Shown here one piece after another: positions 37,726 to 50,440 of a DNA stretch of 64,000 nt. The position numbers and the translations under genes are program-made. Source of the DNA: Camarhynchus parvulus (taxonomy: Eukaryota > Chordata > Aves > Passeriformes > Thraupidae); contig NC_044585.1 in the NCBI RefSeq assembly GCF_901933205.1, positions 7,502,001 through 7,566,000 on the forward strand, written 5' to 3'. The notes beneath the pieces are model-generated. The model searched no databases. It worked only from the letters and a program-made list of their open reading frames with translations, and had not been told where the DNA came from. Position 1 is the stretch's first letter. Each line of letters begins with the position of its first letter.

Positions 37726-40700
37726 TTCAGAGAGCAGAGCCCAGCTGCCCTGGGGTCAGTGGCACTGCCAGGGTTTGTGGATAACACAAATCTCCTGCTG
37801 GGACACACTGTGCTGTCACCCAGAGCATTTCATGTCAAGTGTTCAACAGGCATCAGGCAGCTACAGTTTTTAACTGATTCTGATTTGAGCTGCCCAGTGA
37901 AAATGGAAATTTCTCCATGCCACTAGCAGTTCCCTGAGCTGCAAAGACCTCATGATCACCTTATCTCATTTTGTCATTTGTAATACAAGCTAATTGCTCC
38001 AAGCCAAACTGAGTTCGGCCTTCATCTCCAGGTGCTCTCTTTGGTCCTTCAAAGGGTCACTTCAGTTCAATGTTCAAACCTTGTTCTACTTCAACAGCAC
38101 AAAAAATAAAACCAGATATTCCTCTATAGAAAAAAGACCAAAGAATGAAATCAGCATTTTCAGCACTTCATAGATTTGCTGCTTTCATTCAAATCCAGCC
38201 CAATGGCTATGACTCCAGCCTCCAGCTCTGGGAAATGCTCCTGTTTGTGCTCCCAGTCACACGTGGGGATGCCACACAGCTCACCTTTGTGCCCTGACCC
38301 TGCCTGCCACTGCCAGCAAGGGGGGACAGCCCATCCTCAAACCCTGCCCCGGGGTCAGGATCTAAAGGCAGCCACCTCCAAAAGCAAACACTGCTAAATC
38401 CTGCTTACAAGGACACAAAGGTGCCTTTTTGAGTCTAATTTTTTGAGCTATTTCAGTAAAACAGTTTTGTTACTCCTGGCTATGTGGTGATAGCTGAAGG
38501 TGAAGATTTTAATCTTGACAAAGGTGCAGAGCCCCAGGGCAGGAGAACTGCTGAGCTGCAGGTGACCTGTCCCAGGGCTGGGGCTGACCTGTGCCTGGCA
38601 CCCTGTCCCTGTGTCTCACTGTCCCCAGCCAGCACTCACTGCACAGGTAAATCCTGAGCCTGCTGTGCCAAATTAATGGAGAAGTGACATCCTCACCATA
38701 ATTCCTAGGGAGAGAGCGATGAGAGGCCTTAAACGTGATTGCTTTCCATCTGTATATGTGCTTAAAGACTGTAAAATAAATTAATGGGGAAATCTAAAAC
38801 ATAATGATAAGGATTCCCCACTGAACAGGTGTTTTTTCCATCCATGAAATTACAAGTTGCCAGGAAAAGACATGGGCCCAGCTCAGCTTTATTTCAATCT
38901 CAGCTCCTTCTGTTAAAATAATAACAGGCTTTATGTTCCTGAAGCTGTAATTAAACAAGTACTTTGCAAGGAAGACCTACAGCTTGTTGTACTGGAAATA
39001 AAAGGGAAGCCACAGTAAACTGCTCAGATTGGTCATTCCCACTTCTTCTCCCTGCTTCCTGATGTGACATCCTAGACCAAGATCTCATTTCATGCTGCTG
39101 GGTTTATTGGTTTGCCATCATATTGTTCCCCACTCTCCTTTTTTAAATGGAAAAAATGCAATCATTGAAGTACATTTAAAATCTAGCCAGAACACACAAA
39201 CTAGAAATAAAGTAGGTCCTCCAAGAGCTGCACAGACAGTCTCTGCCTCCAGTATCTGACAGGGACACCCAAACAACTTGTGCACAGCGCTGAGCATCCT
39301 TCCAGTCACTCAGAGTGTAAATGCTGAATTCTGCTCTCAAACATGTAACATAATGTATGGTGTGAAAAAAGAGAAAACCCACGAGTGCTGTCGCTGCATA
39401 TTTATGATATAAAATAAGAATTAGCATATGGGAGAGCTCTGAAGGGAAAACAGAGCACAATTTTCTTCAAATTTAGGACAATTGGATCAGTCTTAGAATC
39501 CAAGACTTCCAAGGGAAACATGCATTTTTACTAAGTCAGAAGTCAATTAACCTGTCTGTAAACCCCTTAAATGAAAGATTCCCCCTTCACCATGCATGAC
39601 AGGAAAATAATAACATAAGGCAAGATGCAGTTTAACTTATGATTTTTAGCTTTAAAATATAATTTGGGAAAGAAGATAAGGCAGATTTTCTGACTCCTCT
39701 GCCCATCCACTTTTCTAAGGAAACATATTTATGAAGCAACAATGAAACAGAGAGAACAGAGACTATAAAGTGATGATAATTACTAATAAGCAGCTACAGT
39801 GAAATCTTTACTTGCATGCTGAGTGCAGAGCTGCATATCACCAAATTAAACATATTTATGACTGGAGCTCTCTACTAATATGTGCAGCTGACCTACAAAC
39901 ATCTTGCTCAACAGAGACTCTAATTATTAAGGTTTACATGATTTAGCAATACGATTGAAATGCAGAACAATTTAACATTGTGAGAAGAAAGTGGCAGAGA
40001 GTTCCTGAAATACTGGGAGCCCATGGCTGTGAAGGGCAGAGGTGATTCCACCAGCCTAGACCCCTAGGAAGGCCTGACCCCACCCCAGCTGGGTTCAAAG
40101 TCTTGTGTGGGAATGTTCTGCAGCCCTTTTTGCCAATATCCCAGGAATAAAACCAGAAACCCCTGAATCCTAGAGCATGGACTGCTGCAGCATGAGCACA
40201 GCCAAGGCTCTGCAGGCAGGGATGCAAAGCAGCACATCCACTGCAGACTCCAGCTAAGGAAGAACCATCACCCAAACCAAAACCCAGGACTGGTCAAGCC
40301 AAATTCCACATCTGCTGTGTACAGGTTTTCTCCACCACTGGACAAAAGGCAGAGGGTAAGCCCTTGAGCTGGACAACGTGCAGTCCTACAGGGCACATAA
40401 ATGTACAGACTTCAGTGAAACACTGATGAAATGAGCCCTGCCTGCTTGCTGCAACTCTGCCATTTCAGAAAACCACTGGAAGTTTCAAAAATATTCTCTC
40501 CTGGTGCTTCCTTAAAGACCCACAGCACGAGGAATTTCCCCCCCTCTGACTGTATCTTAATTGTTGTCCAAATTGTTTCCTAACAGATATCTACATGCAA
40601 ATGTAATGTTTTGGTTTTATCTTTCAGCTCCAAGATAAGGCTTCAAATTAAAATGGAAGGGTTGTGTTCCAGACTTCAAGAAGTGAGGTATAAATAACGT

Positions 40701-41305
40701 GGAGGTAATTAGCAGCGTGCTGATAGGTGCCGGCACCACAAAGACAAGCCTGCTGCATCCTGTGCCTGGTGAGAGCTCCTGGGCTGCCCACAGCACCCTG
40801 CTCCTGAGCAGCCCTGCAGAGAGGAGCACTGATATGGGCTATTTGTGAGGGCCACGACAGGGGAGATGGAAACAAAGGTCCCTCAGGCTGATAAATGCTC
40901 AGCATCGTGGAGGAAAACGCATCAGAGGCCAACAGTGAATTTATCAAAGGCCCCTGCAAGCTTTGCCCACTTGGAAAGGCAGGGCAGGCCCTTGCCAGAT
41001 GGGAGGAGAGGAGGAGAGCTACTCCAACTCTGTAATTTAATGTTGTCTTTTTCAATAAAAGTTAAAGATACTTGGAAGCTCAGGGTACATAAATGTTGGA
41101 ATTTATAGCTGTCTCAGAGACAGCTGCATGATATACAGTTCAACGGGAAGGCCACCACAATTAGGCTTCCAGGATTATTTTATTGGAGGAAGGGGGTGAT
41201 AGGCACTGTTTAGAAAGTGGGAAGTAACAGAGAACAAAGTCTGTGTTTAGAATCATTTTACAAGCCTACGCAAGGATAAGGTGCACAAACAGGCAGCTCC
41301 TCGGA
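37726..41305. other. Non-coding sequence, no gene seen
   Basis: Single-copy sequence with a GC-richer part at about 38210-38660 and 40010-40270. The 110-codon minus frame (39943-40275) and 135-codon minus frame (40648-41055) have no domain I recognise. A C8 run lies near 40540. Nothing else is structured. Confidence 0.6.
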
Positions 41306-41347
41306 GCAGGGAGAGTCCCTTGGACAGCAGGGAGAGCCCCTTGGACA
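41306..41347. repeat. Tandem duplication of a 21-bp unit
   Basis: The unit at 41306-41326 is repeated immediately at 41327-41347 with a single T/C difference. Two copies only. This is a local slippage or short tandem duplication, useful as a marker of copy-number variation but without evidence of function. Confidence 0.9.
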
Positions 41348-41632
41348 AGGGAGGGAAAGCAAGGCAGCATTTGCTGTTCTAAAAACACAGTTTTCTGCTG
41401 CAGGATTATCACTCTTTTCTTGAGCTGTCCATCAGAAAGACCTGCACTGCCAAACTCCCTTGGGAGGGTCAGACACAACACAGCCACGTTCTTTCTCTGC
41501 TGCCTGCAGAGGGAACACAATGTGCTGCAAGGAATTTAGGAATCTCCAGGCCATAAGAGCACAATGTACAATGAAAAGCATGTGGGTCACATAAAATAAT
41601 TAATTGCTAGAAAGTTGCCCTTGTAAAACTCA
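41348..41632. other. Non-coding sequence, nothing recognised
   Basis: Short single-copy stretch with overlapping 84-98 codon frames on opposite strands that look like chance. No repeat family is recognised. Confidence 0.6.
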
Positions 41633-41651
41633 CCCCCCCCTTCCCCTCCCC
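41633..41651 (-). other. Potential G-quadruplex on the minus strand
   Basis: The plus strand has C8, TT, C4, T, C4. The minus strand therefore reads G4-A-G4-AA-G8, which satisfies four G-tracts of three or more with very short loops. Short-loop G-tract arrays are among the most stable quadruplex formers in vitro. It lies between non-coding sequences, and a role is unknown. Confidence 0.6.
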
Positions 41652-41691
41652 TACAAAAAGCACTTTGCAAATACTGTGAGGATGTGCACAG

Positions 41692-41735
41692 GAGGTAGGA
41701 GGCACAGATGGTGAGTACCCTGCCTGAGGTCACAC
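41692..41735 (-). repeat. MIR-like (CORE-SINE) relic, minus orientation
   Basis: The ordered words GAGGCACAGA, GGTGAGT, CCTGCC and AGGTCACAC match, with small gaps, the reverse complement of the MIR core region as I remember it. The match is short and old, so confidence is modest. Confidence 0.38.
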
Positions 41736-44700
41736 TGGGAAGATTTTATAGTGTTTGCAACTGGGGAAACACAGAAGTGAACGTCAAGATAAAGACTGTG
41801 TATGCAGGACAGGGTGTTTGACGAGTTTGCATGTTTAACTTTACTTTATTGATTTTCATAATTCCATTAAATTAAATTTATATTCCTTTATGTATCTAGC
41901 TATACAACTTTAAGTACATTATAATGGAGTGCTACCTGCATCAGGTTCTGTGCTCCAGTACAGATCCCACACAAGCAATAAGGGGAGGAAGAAGCTATCA
42001 TGGCCAGGGAGGAGTGTGGTTGAAAGGCTTTTTTTTTTTTTCTTTTTTTTTTTGGAAAATAGCTATTTCAGCATGCATAACAAGTACTTTCTGTGTCACT
42101 TAACACTAAACCACTTCCCTGTCCATGCTAGGATAATTATTCTGTTTTTATGAAGAGCTGAGTCCTTACAGATTGAGGCCAAGTTGAGAGAGCTTTGAAG
42201 AATGTGGCACACGTTCTGCCTGGTGTTTGTGTGAAATACCTAATGCCTTTTGAGAACACAGGACCACCTAGCAAGGGAAAAACATGAGCTTCCACATGAT
42301 AAATTAAGCTGCATTTGCTTCTCCATTTTTTTTTTCAGTAAGACTAGAGGTGCTTGAACACAATAAACTCATCCCATTTACCTGTTCCTAAGCTGCACTC
42401 AGCAGGAAGTTTGACACTTCTGCTCCAGACCTAAAGAAGGGCTTGTCTGTTTTCTCCAGCTACAGCAGTTTGTCCAATAAAAGATTGTCTAGGTACCTCA
42501 CCTCTTCTATAACCTTTCCTGAGAAAGCTTTTTACTGACATCTCAATGGTAGGCAAAGTGAGAAAAGGATAAAGCTACAGCTACTGACTTTTAGAGGAAA
42601 TAATTGCACAATCAATGTTAGGTGAAAAAAAAAAAGGTCAGGATTAAGCTAGCAGGGCTTCAAATCCAAGAGCTGACTTGTGGTTAAACATTATCATCAA
42701 GAGACAGTGACAGGTCTGTCCTCTGAGTGAAGTATCAAACCCCTGACCTCATCCTCAGCTGCACCCAAGGCCATCCCTGCTACACTGAACATCTTCCTTA
42801 TTTTAACTCTGGTTTTCATAATCATGAGCCACATGTGATAACAACTCTATTTGTCCATAAAACAGGATTAGTCTTATCAGCCCTCCTTTGAATCTAATTG
42901 ATGTGATAATACTGGCAGCAGGTTTTGTCTCATCACCTATAAAGGTAAGAAAGAAACCAGGATGACTGGGAGCAGCACACAGCACCAATGCTTTTTGCTT
43001 CTCCCACAAAAGAAGCACTGGCAGAAATTTCACTGAGCTCATGTGAAACTTAAGGGAGGAGTAAATGAATTGCTCTTTTATCATGTCTTATTAAGAATCC
43101 TCAGTATATAATCCATTCTTCAAATTATGCTCTGTTGAAACAGTCAGATAATCATATTAAAAAGGTGAATGGAAGAGGAGAGCAGCACAGTTAGTACCTG
43201 TCACTTTAGTAAAAGCAGATGTAGGCATGCATAATACATTTGTTTCTTAACCAGGACTCTAAAATAGTGTCTTTTAGAGCCTTACATTTCACTAAGTAAT
43301 ACCATGTACTGTGATAACACACTGTAACATTCCTCAAACTGCTGTCACAAATGAAAACTAGAGCTCTTAAATATTGAAGAAAAAACTGGCTACTGTACTG
43401 CAGTGGCATTTCTTCAGTCCCCCACCCCAGATCATGGCAATATGGGGAGGCAGCAAGGCACTGGGGGAGAGAAAAGAGCTCACAAAAGGTCACATGAATG
43501 CAATGGTACCATGGAGAAAGCACTTCCAGTCATTTGAAAACAGAAATTTTGAAGATGGAATAAAATATCTTCACCTTTTATTGATATACAAATATCAAAC
43601 AGTAAAATACATCTACATAATATGTATTATGCAGCTTTATTTTTATCACAGGGTTCTTCTTGCTGAATGCACACACTGCTTTGCCTCTGCTGTCATGATT
43701 TATTTTATCACCCCAAAACCCCATACAAGGGAATCTTTTGTCTGCCATCTGACAAGCTACAGGCTCTATTTATTTCACACTACAGCAAACAAGGATGTTG
43801 TGCTGTTCCTCCATCCAGGAGACCCAGGCTGAGCTTTGTGACTCTCTAGTCTCTTCTCATTTCTGCATTTCTCCATGTGAGCACCTGTCATGGTCCTGCT
43901 GACTGCTCTTTGATGCTCAGCACAAAGGGTCACCAAGTGACTTCACCCTTCTTGCCTCTCCCCAAAGATGACTTCAGTCAGAGCCTCTACCCAGCTGGCT
44001 AATGAAGAGCTGCTTTGCACTGAGGTGCTGGATCTTTTTAACAAGAAAACACATTCAAGCCTTACACATTGGCTAAAACTCTACTTACTGTGCAATGCCA
44101 CAGCTCTCACTGTGTAAGTGAGGATTTTATAATGTGATTTCTCAGAACATCTGGTCCAGGAAGCAAGTGTACTTTCCAGTGCTTACAGGAATGTTCTGAC
44201 ACCAAAGTGAAAAACAAGCATTCCCTTATAAAAGTTAAGGACTCCCCAGATTTTAAAATTTCTCACTTTGCATGTTCCATCCCGGCTTTCCTTATGTCTT
44301 TGCACCTTCCAGCAGCAGAGTTCCCTCTCCCACACTTTGATTCTGACTGAGGCAGCACTTGCTTCTTATCCTACTTCAAGAACTTTCTTTAAATGATTAC
44401 TGAATCATGAAATATCATTTCTGCCAGTCCTGAGTACTTCACTGTAGTGTTCCCACCAGATTTGCTTATCAAAGGTCATAAACCTTACACTGCTGCTAAT
44501 AACAGCAGCAGCTCTGTGCTATTGTTCTGTCAAATTTCTGTATGCAGCTGCTGGCTGCAGTTAAACTCCTGATCCCATTTACAGTAGACAACAATGTGAT
44601 ACCATTTCACCTGGAAACAGCTGTTCAAGTGCTGATGTTTTGGGGCAACTTTTTTTTTTTTTTTTTATTTAGCTTATTTCTCTTTCCCGAAGAAAAAGCT

Positions 44701-45269
44701 TCTTTAGTTACAGCTCTGAAGTGGGAGTCTGGACTTCTGGTTCCTGTTCCAGTGCTGCTCAAATCACAAATTTCCATGCTAAGAACCTGTGGTTGTAGCA
44801 CTAAGGTTATCTACATACAGAACATATGCATTACCACGTAGATTTGACATGTGCAAGTATACCTATGTGAACTCAGACACACAAAGCTGCCAGGTTAGGA
44901 ACAAAGCTATTTGTCTTTTTTGTCTAAATCATTGACAAACCTCCTTAAGAAGTCACCAGTAAGACAAGTAAGCTAATCAGTCCACTGCTAGTATTAAGTC
45001 TAAAACAATCTCCAGCTGAAATGTGATTAATCCATGCATGACAGCTTAAAGGTCAAAGCTAGAATGCAGAGCTTCTTGACTGCAAAGAAAGAACTGACTT
45101 ATTTTTATCTCTTCTTTAAAAATTACAGCAGCCATGAAGTGGCTCAAGGAGCAGAGTAATGAACGTCATAAACCTGCCTCATAAAAATGGCATTCATGCA
45201 GTAATACAGCAGGTCAGATGAGCAGGGAACATTTCATTAAAAATTCCCCTTCTTGCCTACCCAAGAGAG
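41736..45269. other. Non-coding sequence with homopolymer tracts
   Basis: No gene seen. T-tracts occur at 42029-42053 (T13, C, T11) and 44650-44666 (T17), and A-runs near 42625. A 152-codon plus frame at 43374-43832 shows no family and has no signal or splice support. AT-rich sequence at 43590-43650 carries no recognised repeat. Confidence 0.6.
44650..44666. repeat. Poly-T tract (T17)
   Basis: Seventeen consecutive T within T-rich sequence. No retroposon body was recognised on either side. Confidence 0.85.
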
Positions 45270-45430
45270 ACTTAAAACTAATCATATAAAATGGCTGAGT
45301 GACACCATTAACGAGCATTAATATTTTAAAGCTTTAATAGTACAACAGAGCTAGGCTGTTACATCAAAATTATACAACCTTATTAGACAGTGCACTTGGC
45401 TGCATTGTACTTGAACTGTCACTACCCCTG
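45270..45430. promoter_or_regulatory. Candidate conserved non-coding block
   Basis: AT-rich block with CTAATCATA (about 45279), ATTAACGAGCATTAATAT (45307-45324), and TTTTAAAGCTTTAATAG. It shares the word ATTAACGAGCA with the stronger candidate at 29033-29043. Homeodomain-type cores are dense and simple repeats are absent. Inference from motif texture only. Confidence 0.33.
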
Positions 45431-48400
45431 ATTGGAAATATTAAGGTGGCCATGAACCACAGCACAAATACCTTGTTGACTGTCCATACTTGGAAGGTTT
45501 GGTAGTTTCCTCACATAAGCCAAATTCTGGATGATTTTGTGAAGAACAAGCTGATTTATCTTACCCATACCAAAGGAGGGAGACCTTTACTGTGAGAAAT
45601 GAGAAAGGCTGCTTTCAGAAAGCTGTTAATTTTAAAAGGTCCTGATTAGAATCCAGATTCTTGTGACCTGGATTACAGTTTTGCACAAAATCAGCACAAG
45701 CACGTGAGTAGAAAAACACCTAAACTATCCTTCAGCAAGATGTGAAAGGGAAGATTGGAGAAAGCAGAGAGACTAGAATATCAGACAATGTCACCCATAT
45801 CACTCTCCTGGGGACAGCTAAGGATGTAGTTGACAAGGTCAACTAAAACCTTCATTGGGGATACCTGTGGTCACACACAGTAATTTTGTGAGTTACAACC
45901 AGTCACTTCACAAACAACAATTTCCAGCTTTGCCTCTTTTCCTTGTGGCAAGATCAAATCTCAATCATAGATTCTGGACATGAAACACACGGAAGGGAAG
46001 AAGAAGAGATACAGACAAATAGAAGATTTAAAAGAAGTAATTTATCAGTATTTTATGAGTAGTGCAGACCCTATGAAACCTCTCAAATGTATGAAATGCT
46101 CAGTGCCTCCATTGGTGCTCTCTTCCATGATGTTGCACTTCTAAGCACACACAGAGCCAGTGGCAACTAGCACTGCTCCCCTTTAAACTTTAATGACTTG
46201 TAGGACAGTAATTAACCAACTGTGACCAATAACAGAGCCTTACCCTGCAGCCTTAGCAAGCATCCTACTTTAGGATCATCTGAAAGATCAGCAAAGTTAT
46301 CATTTAAGAGAACCTCTTAATTACTCTGGCATTATAATGAATGTTTCTGATAGGCACCCAGCTGTTTTGTTTCCTCTTGCACAGAGGCAGAGAAATGAAT
46401 TGCTCAACAACTGCCTGAGTGATAAGACACTGGTATTCTAAAGATTGAAGAGATAATGTTGATGACTGTGAGCTATTTCCCTCTCCTAAATGCTATAATT
46501 TTAGTGAGCAATTCAAGAAGGGATTTCTCAAACAAAAGAGAAATGGAAGAGTTGGCTCAGTGTTGGTTACTTAGGCAATGTTTATAGTAAATTGATGCTG
46601 TGATTTTCAAGGAGAAAAGAGATTTAAGAAAACTGCAGTAATCCAGTACTTGACAGCCTTGTCTTTGCTAAATACTGCGCATAATTTTCATCAGCACAGC
46701 TTTCTACACTTCATGAATGTGGAATTTGAAATAAATACTAATATCTGACATCTATGAATGCTGTTTGGCTCAGGTAACAAATTTTCTTGGCCATATGTAA
46801 TTACAGATTACCAGTTCTTGAGTCTTTTGAAGCAATTTCATCTAACAGCACCCCTCTCAAAATGCAGGAGCATCTGACAACATGACAATTCATGGGATCA
46901 AGCAATAAAATGATAGAAAACCAAAGATGCTGCAAGAGACCTTTCCTCAAAACAGAGGAGACAATAAAACCAGGAAATGGGTAGCAGTAAAAGTGGGTTA
47001 AGGGCTTATATTCAGTCCCATATTTTCAGCACACACCTGTGGCAGCCTCACAAAATTCTATTCCTTTGCTCATCCAGAGCAGGTAAGTTGGACACATACA
47101 CGTAATGCTGCAATATTTTTGTCTTCTGTTGCCAAATCATGAGCATTAACATCAGTCTTAGTTGAGACCAGCTGGCTGGGCCATACATTTTCAGCTCAAT
47201 ACACTGATTGGAAAAAAACTTACAGCAATGATGTATCACTGTGACGTATGAGCAGGCACTGCATGGCAGAGAAGGAGAGAATCCATCATTTTGTGTCTAA
47301 CAGCTTTGACACTGCTCAAAGACCACGGTCAGCAACAGACCTTCCTGAATTACAATGATGCTGCTCAACTGGAGAGAATCAAACAGCAAAAATAATTAGG
47401 GAACTGAAGCAATCTCTCCATGACTTATGACAGAATGAAGTGAACGAGAAGGCCTCGACAGCAACAGCCATGCAAAAATGCCACGCTGGAGGGGAAGTGT
47501 GTTGTCATTAAATCATGGTAAGAAAAACTACAACTAACAATATACTGAAACATAGCCACCTAAAGAGGGGAAACATTAAATCTGTTATTCTGGCTTGTCT
47601 GCAATGGAAAAATACTAAGATTCATTAAATAAATTACTATTTAGAGCAACTGCAGGAGTTCAGTAACCTTCCCAGGGGAATGCAGAAAGGCTGCTGCTGC
47701 TTTGGCCACCAGCAGCCAGGCTGCATGAACAGAGCTGGGCACAGTCTGATCACCTGCAGTGGGACAAACTTAGACAAACTGTCTTTTCCATCTCTATTTT
47801 CCACCATCATTTGAAATTCAAATCTGACCTGCCTGTAAATAACCTCTCTCCCAGCTAGAAAATAAAAAATCATAGAAAACAGAACTTTTCATTTATGACT
47901 GCTTTAGGATTCAGACTCCCCTGAGCTTTGTGTACTTGGTTACACAAGAAAGCTGCAAAAGCAAAGAGAAACTGCTGCTAAGTGAGCTGACAGTAGCTCC
48001 ACTCAAACGTCAAAAGGAACATAATTGATAGGACTGTTTGGAAGCATACAGGCTTGAGAAGTATCTTTGACAACTGAAACTGTGCTAGAAATATGTAGTA
48101 ATTTGCCAGATAGAGTTTACAACCCATAATCATTTCAGAAGTTCCTCTTTTTCAACAGAGCCTGACTGAAAATTAGTACAAGACCCGCAGGGAGCAAACA
48201 TCCATTATTAGTAGCACATAAGTGTAGGGTAATTGCCACAAAGCAGGAGCATGGCTGCTTTGAACTGCTAGAGGGGATGAGGGAGGTGGGTAGGACACCT
48301 GAATTCAGGAACCAGTGCAAAATGCCTGGCTTTAAATATGACATTACAGCCCCTGCCAGGCTTGCCCTGTGTCACTGATGGATTTGCTAAGCAGCTGCTC

Positions 48401-49379
48401 CTCACATTTCTCCCCCACACCTCCAGGGTCTCTATGCCTCGACTGGTAAAGAAGAAATGGGAAATCAAAAAGAGAGCAAAGGGGCAGCAGAGAAAACAGG
48501 CAAACATAAAAATGCCAGGGCTTTTATCGAGTGTGCAGACTTAGGGAATCATGGCATCTCACAGACTGCTCTGGAGGGCAGGGATGTGGTTTCAATCAGC
48601 CTCAGCAGACTCTGCTCGTCACACAAATGCAGAGTAATTTCAAATGTTGTCACGGGGGCACAGTCTTCCTTGCTCTTTAAAATACTTACAGAATGATACA
48701 GGAAAAGAAATCTTTCTCTATCCTCTTTTTGCTTCTTAAAGTACTCATCAGGTTAACAAAGGAAAGATGTACTTCAATTTGATGTACACCCTCAAAAGGA
48801 GTAAAAAAAAGAAGGGAGAGAAAGTCATCACAGCCCTGCTGCTGTTAACCAGGTCCAATTTATGCCATTTCCAGCTTAAGCCTGTGTTTTATACCACGTA
48901 TTCTGAAAGGCCCTCAACACCTCCACTTCCCAATTTCACCTTTGCTTCTCTTGCTTTGTTCCTAAACCAAGTGACAAGAAAACACAAGGATGGTTTCAGT
49001 GATAGAATCATTATGGATAGTATTGCCTAAAAAAAAAAAAAAAGCACTGAACTGTTCACTTGCCTGAATAATTACTGAGGATGAAGAATCCCCTTTGTGG
49101 GATCTGTTCTCTGAGGTGGTGAGGACGGGAGGCAGAGACAGTCTATCAATCAAGTCAGACAGAAAGTGTCTGTCCTTTTTTATTCAAAAAGGATTTTGCA
49201 TTTCCAAGTGTGTTGCTCCAGTGTAATGAAACCAGCGGCTGCGAGCTCCCATGTAGCACTTCAGCTCTGTGCAAGGACATGCAAAGCCTTCCAGCCTTTT
49301 ACACAATTTATTTCTTTATCTAATAAATCAAGTCAGGCCTTTTTGAGTAAAGCATCACTCCTTGTGAAGGAGTGAAGAA
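45431..49379. other. Non-coding sequence, no gene seen
   Basis: Long single-copy stretch without recognised genes or transposons. It includes the A15 tract at 49029-49043. A degraded stretch at about 46350-46430 faintly resembles a MIR element but is too weak to annotate. Open frames are under about 90 codons. Confidence 0.62.
49029..49043. repeat. Poly-A tract (A15)
   Basis: Fifteen consecutive A. No AATAAA signal or retrocopy body was seen in the preceding bases, so I treat it as a simple homopolymer. Confidence 0.85.
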
Positions 49380-49670
49380 CCGCCTCATTTGACAGTGCAA
49401 GGAAGGGGAAAAAACCTAATGGGGGAGCCAGCTTCATTTCAAGGTGACACTAAGCAGAGAAGGAGGAGAGGCAGCAGATTGGTATTCTGTGAGGCTCCAC
49501 GCAGGCGTTGGACAAGAGATTCCTCTGAATTGAGGGAGTCTCACTCCATTAATTCAAAAACCGATTGAGGTGGAGGGAAAGTAGAGCAATATGCATTATG
49601 TATTTGTTACAAAACTATTGTGTCAAAGCAATATTTAGTGGTAAATTATGGCACTATCAGGAGTAGGATG
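49380..49670. promoter_or_regulatory. Candidate conserved non-coding block
   Basis: Contains well-spaced factor-like words (CCATTAATTCAAAAACCGATTG around 49546-49567 and GCAATATGCATTATGTATTTG around 49586-49606) plus a few CpGs. The POU-like ATGCATTAT at 49591-49599 is notable. It may form one regulatory region with 50085-50440. Conservation not measured. Confidence 0.3.
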
Positions 49671-50084
49671 CCACATACATAAATCAATTTGTCTCCTCTG
49701 CTGGCAGGAGTGTGACAAAAAGATAAGAGCTCATCAGTGCCATTATTTCCCTGGGCTGGAGGAGGAGAAAGGACGAGGGGGTGGGGAAGAGCTGCTGGGA
49801 GAGCCCAACATGCCAGTGATTGTAAGTGACAAAAGGAGAAGGGCCTTTAACTTTGAGAAGCAGAGTTAAGATGCTATCGCCAAGTTAAAACAAAGAAACC
49901 AAACCCCCACAATGGGAAGGTTTACAAATAAACTTGACTCTTCCCCACAGGAGAGGGAAGGGGAGGACAGAGACAAGACTACTCAGTCATCCTCATTTAT
50001 TTTCCTAAAGTCAGCTTGAAAAATTGATAAAAATTGGAACAATAATATTTTCTGTGGCAGAAGGATGAAATAAAAAGAGGCTTT
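49671..50084. other. Non-coding sequence, no gene seen
   Basis: Contains a purine-rich, GC-richer part (49755-49800) covered by a 73-codon plus frame without a known domain. Otherwise nothing recognisable. Confidence 0.6.
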
Positions 50085-50440
50085 ATTAGAATAAAGGGAA
50101 GTACAACTAGCGGCCTGCTAAATGGTAATTACGCCTTTATGGAAACATCCTGTTAATTACTAGGTCATTTTTTGTTTTACAATTGAGTTGTCAATTTGCA
50201 GTTAATTTAGGCCATGCCAGTCTAATAGCTATTTACAGATCACACAATTGCCTATACGGGAGGAGCATGTGGCCTCCGGGCAACAGATGCCATTTTGGGA
50301 GAGCTGGAGGTAAAGTATCATTGAGCAAATGCAAGCCATCAACCCAAGGCGGCTCCAGAGGGGGGACACGGCACAATAACAATAAACACAGCGAGTGCAG
50401 TGACAGAGAGGCTTCTTCACTTTGCTCAGTGCTCAGTTTA
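50085..50440. promoter_or_regulatory. Strong candidate conserved non-coding element
   Basis: Has GGTAATTACGCC (TAATTA at 50126-50131) and GTTAATTACTAG (TTAATTA at 50153-50159). An inverted pair AATTGA (50181-50186) and TCAATT (50191-50196) follows, with GTTAATTTAGG beside it. A CpG-bearing half contains CCTCCGGGCAAC and the YY1-like word GCCATTTT (about 50289-50296). The mix of homeodomain cores and retained CpGs over about 350 bases is typical of developmental enhancers. No coding frame explains it. Confidence 0.42.

Noticed and set aside
37426..37926. Overlapping frames on both strands of 71-123 codons
   Set aside because: They cross the minus-oriented CR1 fragment, so they are repeat-derived.
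43374..43832. 152-codon plus-strand frame
   Set aside because: No family resemblance. The AT-rich middle gives Tyr/Ile-rich filler typical of translated non-coding DNA.
46350..46430. Faint MIR-like similarity
   Set aside because: Only short scattered words match; weaker than the relics at 12374 and 41692.
46500..46620. Looked for tRNA, snRNA and CRISPR-like structures across the window
   Set aside because: No tRNA B-box wording, snRNA signatures or spaced direct-repeat arrays were seen here or elsewhere in the window.
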